Shown here piece by piece: positions 6,896-10,850 of a stretch of 10,850 nucleotides of DNA. Each line of letters opens with the position of its first letter. Within the stretch, counting starts at the first letter, position 1. The DNA is taken from the NCBI GenBank assembly GCA_030628245.1, contig DAOVRI010000050.1:1-10850 (forward strand). Reading direction: 5' to 3'. Below the pieces are notes generated by a model that saw nothing but the letters and a program-made list of their open reading frames with translations, had not been told where the DNA came from and searched no databases. This DNA comes from Dehalococcoidales bacterium (GTDB lineage: Bacteria > Chloroflexota > Dehalococcoidia > Dehalococcoidales > RBG-16-60-22). The position numbers and the translations under genes were made by a program.

Positions 6896-6924
6896 ATTAT
6901 AGGGTAAGATGAGGAAGCTGACAA
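6896..6924 (-). promoter_or_regulatory. Near-consensus sigma70-type promoter for the exporter
   Basis: Read on the minus strand: TTGTCA (6919-6924, five of six to the -35 consensus), a 17-base spacer, and a perfect TATAAT (6896-6901). The predicted start is near 6889, about 43 bases before the TTG start codon. It lies in the gap between the CARDB gene and the exporter, so the exporter has its own promoter and need not depend on read-through. Confidence 0.72.
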
Positions 6925-6960
6925 GGACAGGGTATTATCAGGAGACGCAGGCGATTACCG

Positions 6961-6988
6961 GGATGTTGATGCGGCAGTGGCAACATCC
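6961..6988 (-). terminator. Inverted repeat after CARDB gene, possible terminator
   Basis: GGATGTTG (6961-6968) and CAACATCC (6981-6988) form a perfect 8-bp stem with a 12-base loop, 43 bases after the CARDB stop on the minus strand and before the exporter promoter. No T run follows, so it may be a rho-dependent end, an mRNA-protecting 3' hairpin or chance. Confidence 0.35.
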
Positions 6989-7030
6989 GCGTCTTGTTGT
7001 GGCGGGTATCGTTGTTCCAGTCTCTGAGGC

Positions 7031-10000
7031 TTATTTATTTCTAAGAGATTTCAGCGCTGCGATAAAAGCTATGCCACCAAGTAGCGCGGCCGCCAGCAGG
7101 ATTATCCACCACGAGCTTCCGAGGAATCCTTTATTGGATGAAGAGCTGGTTGTCAGCTTGGGAGCCGGCTTGACCGGTGCTTCCGGCTCTTCAAGAGTTA
7201 ATGTTCGGGATTTCGTATTATTTGTCTCATTGCTTTCGAGGACCAGCCCGTCGACATCGGCGAGCACGCTGATTTCATGTAAGCCTGCCTCGACGGTCCA
7301 GGAGATATCCCCGGTTGCTATCGCGCCCGCCTCTATCTCGGCGATATCGACATAGCCCGCAGGAGAACCGTCAACGTATAAAGTCAGGCGCGGGTTAACA
7401 GCCTTGTCTCTGCCCCGGTTCTCTACTTTAACCGTAACGGTTATCGTATCCCCGGGGATGGCATCTAAAGGCGCCCAGGTAATTGTTTTCACGATAAGGT
7501 CGGGAGCGATGGTAGAGAAAGTTAGAGTATTTTCATTGTTGGTTTCTTCAAGCTCGGTGACGTCATCGTTAGCGTCGATAGCCATGCTAATCGTGTGCGA
7601 CCCCGCTTCGAGGGTTGAAATGAAGGTAAATATGACGGTATCACCCGCCGGTACTGGCTCTATGTCCTGATACACACCGGGGGTCTCATCGATAGAGTAC
7701 ATCAGTTGGGAGCCGCTGGCCGTATCGCTGCCCTGGTTCTTAATGGTGACGATAAAGGTCACGTCGTCGTTTATCAGCGGGTTTTCCATAAGCCAGCTGA
7801 TATCCTGGATGATTAAATCGGGGGTCAGCGTCGCGAAGTTCATCACTTTATCATTATTGGTCTCGTCGGTCTCGGTAACCCGGTTATTGATGTCGGCAGT
7901 TATCTTGATAACGTGCAGGCCTGCCTCGGCGACCCACTCGAAAGTCCGGGTAACGGCAGTGGCGGACTCTATCTCCGGCAGGTCCACTGACGCGACAGGC
8001 AGGCCATCAACGTAACAGGCTGCCTGTGCTTTTTGGGTTTGGCTGCTACCCTGGTTTTTAAAGGTACCGGTGAAGGTAATGGTATCCCCTATGGACGCGT
8101 CCGGCGGCGACCAGGCGATGTCCTCAACTATCAGGTCGGGTGGGGGTAGCGTTACTACCTTCGAGTTGTTATCTTCTTCAATTTCAAAAATCTGGTTAGA
8201 GGCATCGGTAACTATCTCGATGGTATGGTACCCGGTCGTGGCAGCCCAGATTAATTGTTCCGTCACCGTGGCGCCGGCATCCAGTTGCCCGATATCGGCA
8301 TAACCGACGCTGGCACCGTCAACGTAGTAATTAACACGCGAGGGCCCGGCGCTGAGGCTACCCTGATTCACTATATTGATGTTGTAAGTAACTTCTTCGC
8401 CCGCGGGCATGTCTGCCGGCGACCAGGTAATAGTGCCGATGGCTAAATCGGGCATGTTGGGGGCGATGGTAACCGAACTTTCATTATTATTTTCGTTATT
8501 TTCGGTAACCTGCGTCTTTGAGTCGACAAATGCCGTGAAGGTGTGGTGGCCATTCTGTGATTTCCAGGTGCAGGTCCTGTTAGCGGAAGCTTCGGATTCT
8601 ATGTTAGCAATGAAGTCTAAAGCCAGAATGGTATCATCCATGTAATAGGTAATATAGAAGCTATCGGCCTTGCCGCCGCCCTGGTTACTTACGGTTACCG
8701 TGAAGGTTACGGTTTCTCCTATGGCCGGATTCTCCGGTTCCCAGGTGATATCAGGAATAAACAGGTCCGGGGGAATAATGGGGATGGTAACGGTCAGTTT
8801 ATTGTTGTTTTCATAAGTCTCGACTAACATGCTGTCATGATCGACGACGAAACTGACAGTATGCGAACCGGTTGTGGCCAGCCAATCTATCGTTACGGTT
8901 GCTTCAGCGTCAGCCTCTATAGCAGCGATATTCAGGTATCCCTGGTAGCCCCCGCTGATATAGCAGGCGGCATGGGATTCTTCAGCCCTGCCGCTGCCCT
9001 GGTTTTTAATAGTGATCGTAAATGTTACGGTATCACCGGCAGCGGCGTCTGTCGGCAGCCAGGTTATTTCTTCGACAACAAGGTCGGGGGCCGCGGTCAG
9101 TAAGCTTACCGTATTCTCATTATTGTTCTCGTCACTTTCAATTACGTTCCCGTAGTAATCGACAATCGCTTTGACTTCGTGCGCCTCAGATAAAGCCGTC
9201 CAGGTAAAGGTGATATTGGAGGAGATACCTGTCTCCAGTGAGCTGACCGCCAACGAGGACTGGTATTCGTTATTAATGAAATAGGCCAGGTGGCATAAAT
9301 CGGACCGGCCGCTTCCCTGGTTCTTTACGGTCACTGTAAAAGTTACTGTGTCGTCCTTCGAGGGATTTTCCGGCTCCCAGGTAATGCCCTGTATTACTAG
9401 GTCGGGAGGCAGGGTTGAGAAGGTTGACGTGAGTTCATTATTGGTCTCATCGCCCTCGTTGACGCTGTTGGTTTCGTCAACAACCGCTTTGATAGCATGC
9501 TGGCCTGACGCGGCAATCCAGTTATGTGTTCTCGTGACGGTACCCCCGGGGTCGACGCCGGCAATATCCTGATAACCCCTGGAATTTCCATCGATATATA
9601 GATGTACGGTACTGGGGCGGGCCCTGCTGTTGCCCTGGTTCCTGATGGTAATGGTGAAAACAATGCTATCGCCTCTTGATGGCTCATCCGGCGACCATGT
9701 AATCGACTGTACGATTAAATCGGGTGCCAGTGTCGACATGGTGAACGTCTTTATATTGTTGTTTTCGTCGGTCTCAGAGATGATTTCACTGGGGTCGGCA
9801 ATAGCCTTAATGGTATGAGAGCCAATCTGAGCCTTCCAGGTAAATGCTGTCGTCGTCGAAGTACCGGCAACGAGCGAGTCGACAGAATGGGTGTCCAGGA
9901 TAGTACTGTCAACATAGCAGACAACATGGCTGAGGGCAGCCACATCAGTACCCTGGTTTTTAACGGTTACAGTGATAGTTACCGTGTCGTCTATTGCGGG

Positions 10001-10189
10001 GTCTTGCGGTGATAGGGTGATAGCCTGCACGATGAGGTCCGGCCCGTCATCCGCCGAGGCCGCCGTATAGTTAAAGCCTGATGTGGCAGCCCCCAGGATA
10101 CAAACCAGTAATAATATAGCGGTTCTGGTTAAAATCTTCTTAATATTTTCGTGGTGAACGGACAAGAAGGAATCCTCCAGTTTAAACAT
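7031..10189 (-). CDS. Giant secreted, membrane-anchored protein of nine CARDB repeats
   Basis: 1052 residues, exported by Sec and anchored at its C-terminus. A basic N-region (K-K-I-L-T-R) and hydrophobic core (~23-37) end at A-A-S-A|D-D, so signal peptidase cleavage after residue 46 is likely. Residues 50-1001 are nine tandem CARDB (cell-adhesion-related, Ig-like) repeats, each opening P-D-L and carrying G-D-T-V-T-F-T-V-T-V-K-N-Q-G, Y-V-D-G, G-x-H and a closing E-x-N-N. A Pro/Ser linker (1002-1026), one TM (~1027-1046) and a basic tail K-S-L-R-N-K follow. No catalytic domain is visible; a rigid stalk or adhesion role is known for CARDB-type arrays and is inferred here. Two starts are possible: ATG 10189, or TTG 10165 with a stronger RBS, which would remove eight residues. 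It follows nuoN after a 154-base gap; no good promoter is visible there. Confidence 0.88.
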   Translation of the reverse strand: MFKLEDSFLSVHHENIKKILTRTAILLLVCILGAATSGFNYTAASADDGPDLIVQAITLSPQDPAIDDTVTITVTVKNQGTDVAALSHVVCYVDSTILDTHSVDSLVAGTSTTTAFTWKAQIGSHTIKAIADPSEIISETDENNNIKTFTMSTLAPDLIVQSITWSPDEPSRGDSIVFTITIRNQGNSRARPSTVHLYIDGNSRGYQDIAGVDPGGTVTRTHNWIAASGQHAIKAVVDETNSVNEGDETNNELTSTFSTLPPDLVIQGITWEPENPSKDDTVTFTVTVKNQGSGRSDLCHLAYFINNEYQSSLAVSSLETGISSNITFTWTALSEAHEVKAIVDYYGNVIESDENNNENTVSLLTAAPDLVVEEITWLPTDAAAGDTVTFTITIKNQGSGRAEESHAACYISGGYQGYLNIAAIEADAEATVTIDWLATTGSHTVSFVVDHDSMLVETYENNNKLTVTIPIIPPDLFIPDITWEPENPAIGETVTFTVTVSNQGGGKADSFYITYYMDDTILALDFIANIESEASANRTCTWKSQNGHHTFTAFVDSKTQVTENNENNNESSVTIAPNMPDLAIGTITWSPADMPAGEEVTYNINIVNQGSLSAGPSRVNYYVDGASVGYADIGQLDAGATVTEQLIWAATTGYHTIEIVTDASNQIFEIEEDNNSKVVTLPPPDLIVEDIAWSPPDASIGDTITFTGTFKNQGSSQTQKAQAACYVDGLPVASVDLPEIESATAVTRTFEWVAEAGLHVIKITADINNRVTETDETNNDKVMNFATLTPDLIIQDISWLMENPLINDDVTFIVTIKNQGSDTASGSQLMYSIDETPGVYQDIEPVPAGDTVIFTFISTLEAGSHTISMAIDANDDVTELEETNNENTLTFSTIAPDLIVKTITWAPLDAIPGDTITVTVKVENRGRDKAVNPRLTLYVDGSPAGYVDIAEIEAGAIATGDISWTVEAGLHEISVLADVDGLVLESNETNNTKSRTLTLEEPEAPVKPAPKLTTSSSSNKGFLGSSWWIILLAAALLGGIAFIAALKSLRNK
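7187..10042 (-). repeat. Nine tandem ~318-base CARDB units
   Basis: Unit borders set at each P-D-L: 9725-10042, 9407-9724, 9089-9406, 8771-9088, 8453-8770, 8141-8452, 7823-8140, 7505-7822 and 7187-7504. Eight units code for exactly 106 residues and the sixth for 104. Protein identity between units is partial, so the array is old and diverged rather than a recent expansion. Fixed in all nine are P-D-L near the start, N-x-G in the middle (Q replaced by R only in unit 9) and the N-N pair near the end. Confidence 0.92.
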
Positions 10190-10205
10190 AATTTATGTTC
10201 CTTCT
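10163..10205 (-). promoter_or_regulatory. Two alternative start/RBS pairs for the CARDB gene
   Basis: AGAAGGAA (10198-10205) stands eight bases before ATG 10187-10189. Inside the frame, GGAGG (codons 4-6) stands eight bases before a TTG at 10163-10165. The TTG start would give a more typical short signal-peptide N-region (S-V-H-H-E-N-I-K-K). ATG is kept as the default because the codon is stronger. Confidence 0.5.
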
Positions 10206-10280
10206 CATTGTAGTAGTACCTAAGATAATAATGAATAGTCTTTTAGTAGGGGAATGATAGATTAATTAGTACTATCGGTA

Positions 10281-10311
10281 CGTGCCGGTGAGAGCCGGTT
10301 AGCCCGGCATG
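10281..10311 (-). terminator. Hairpin between nuoN and CARDB gene
   Basis: CGTGCCGG (10281-10288) and CCGGCATG (10304-10311) form an 8-bp stem with one wobble and a 15-base loop, 33 bases after the nuoN stop. No T run follows in the minus direction. It may end the nuo transcript or protect its 3' end. The rest of the 154-base gap shows AT-rich sequence near the CARDB start but no convincing -35/-10 pair. Confidence 0.4.
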
Positions 10312-10343
10312 TCAGGAAAGTTCACACCTGAGGAGCTCTCTGG

Positions 10344-10850
10344 CTAGAAAGCGAACAGGTTACCGGCAATCTCGGCCAGTTTCATGACCAGGCCGGGGAT
10401 AATACCGAGCAGCAGGACGCCCAGGCAGCAGAGGAATAATGCCAGTCTCGGCGCGCCGGAGGACGGCACCTTCTCCTCGGAAGCCGCTTCCCCGAGCCAC
10501 ATGACCTTGACCACGCGGAGATAGTAGTAGGCCGAGATAACGGTGTTGAGCACGGCGATAACCACCAGCCACAGCAGGTCGTTCTGCACGGCGGCACTGA
10601 AGATATAAAACTTGGCCATGAACCCGGCCGCCGGCGGCATGCCGATAAGCGAAATCAGGCATAAGGTCAGGGCTAAAGCCAGCACCGGCGCCCGCTTGCC
10701 CATGCCGGCGAAGTCGGCAATATTATCGCTGTTAATCTTATTCGTGATAGCGATGACGGCGATAAAGGCTCCCAGGTTGGTCAGAGCATAGCTGGCCAGG
10801 AAGAAGAGGACACCGCTCTGCCCCAGAATACTTGATGCCGGAGCGAAGCC
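10344..10850 (-). CDS. nuoN: NADH-quinone oxidoreductase subunit N, C-terminal part
   Basis: Membrane subunit of respiratory complex I, one of the three antiporter-like proton-pumping subunits. The frame is open to the window edge, giving 168 C-terminal residues of a usual ~480; the N-terminal part lies beyond 10850. Diagnostic stretches are S-Y-A-L-T-N-L-G-A-F, D-F-A-G-M-G-K-R-A-P, then L-I-G-M-P-P-A-A-G-F-M-A-K-F-Y-I-F with the conserved TM lysine (codon 10611-10613), and N-T-V-I-S-A-Y-Y-Y-L-R-V-V. About five TM segments are seen, with a hydrophilic loop (G-E-A-A-S-E-E-K) before the last. The ATG at 10703 is internal and not a start. nuoN usually closes the nuo operon, in line with the hairpin and unrelated gene that follow. 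Confidence 0.95.
   Translation of the reverse strand, partial: GFAPASSILGQSGVLFFLASYALTNLGAFIAVIAITNKINSDNIADFAGMGKRAPVLALALTLCLISLIGMPPAAGFMAKFYIFSAAVQNDLLWLVVIAVLNTVISAYYYLRVVKVMWLGEAASEEKVPSSGAPRLALFLCCLGVLLLGIIPGLVMKLAEIAGNLFAF

Noticed and set aside
6909..7355. Plus-strand open frame of 148 codons starting in the exporter/CARDB gap
   Set aside because: Most of it is antisense to the CARDB C-terminus, it overlaps the exporter promoter, and no RBS is seen before its ATG.
7187..10042. Regular ~318-base period considered as a CRISPR or satellite array
   Set aside because: The period is a whole number of codons inside one open frame, and the repeated unit is a known protein domain.

Overview
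The window holds seven protein genes in two blocks that converge at about 4.6 kb. It reads like a piece of a bacterial chromosome of moderate GC, with no phage, plasmid, CRISPR or transposase genes. An anaerobic or facultative bacterium that breaks down acyl-CoA compounds, perhaps a Chloroflexota (Dehalococcoidia-like) lineage, would fit: there is a beta-oxidation cassette, a Nuo complex I gene, a palindromic intergenic element of a type common in environmental genomes, and a giant CARDB surface protein. That placement is inference from gene content; there is no rRNA or other marker to settle it.

Plus strand, 1-4565: an acyl-CoA degradation cassette. In order it has an enoyl-CoA hydratase (5' end outside the window), a 78-base palindromic repeat, a single-domain 3-hydroxyacyl-CoA dehydrogenase, a thiolase with an unusual active-site context, and two consecutive short-chain dehydrogenases (SDRs). 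All genes after the first have clear Shine-Dalgarno sites and short gaps, so they look like one operon. The first three supply hydration, oxidation and thiolysis of a beta-oxidation spiral. The two SDRs may act on a special hydroxyacyl intermediate or carry a second reduction or oxidation; the substrate cannot be read from the sequence. A strong hairpin plus T4 lies directly after the thiolase stop and may set the level of SDR expression.

Centre, 4566-4665: a nested inverted repeat between convergent genes, probably a bidirectional terminator.

Minus strand, 10850-4666, read right to left: the end of nuoN (complex I, normally the last gene of a nuo operon), then a 1052-residue secreted, membrane-anchored protein made of nine almost identically sized CARDB repeats, then a 12-TM RND/MMPL-type exporter. 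The exporter has its own near-consensus sigma70-type promoter and a TTG start, so it is probably expressed independently of the CARDB gene.

The points most worth a second look are the extremely regular CARDB stalk (eight repeats of 106 residues and one of 104), the thiolase with its Cys motif altered from C-x-S-G to C-V-A-A, the SDR pair, the in-operon hairpin, the palindromic element, and the exporter with only one intact Asp-Tyr proton-relay pair. Nothing here is clearly a new defence or mobile system.
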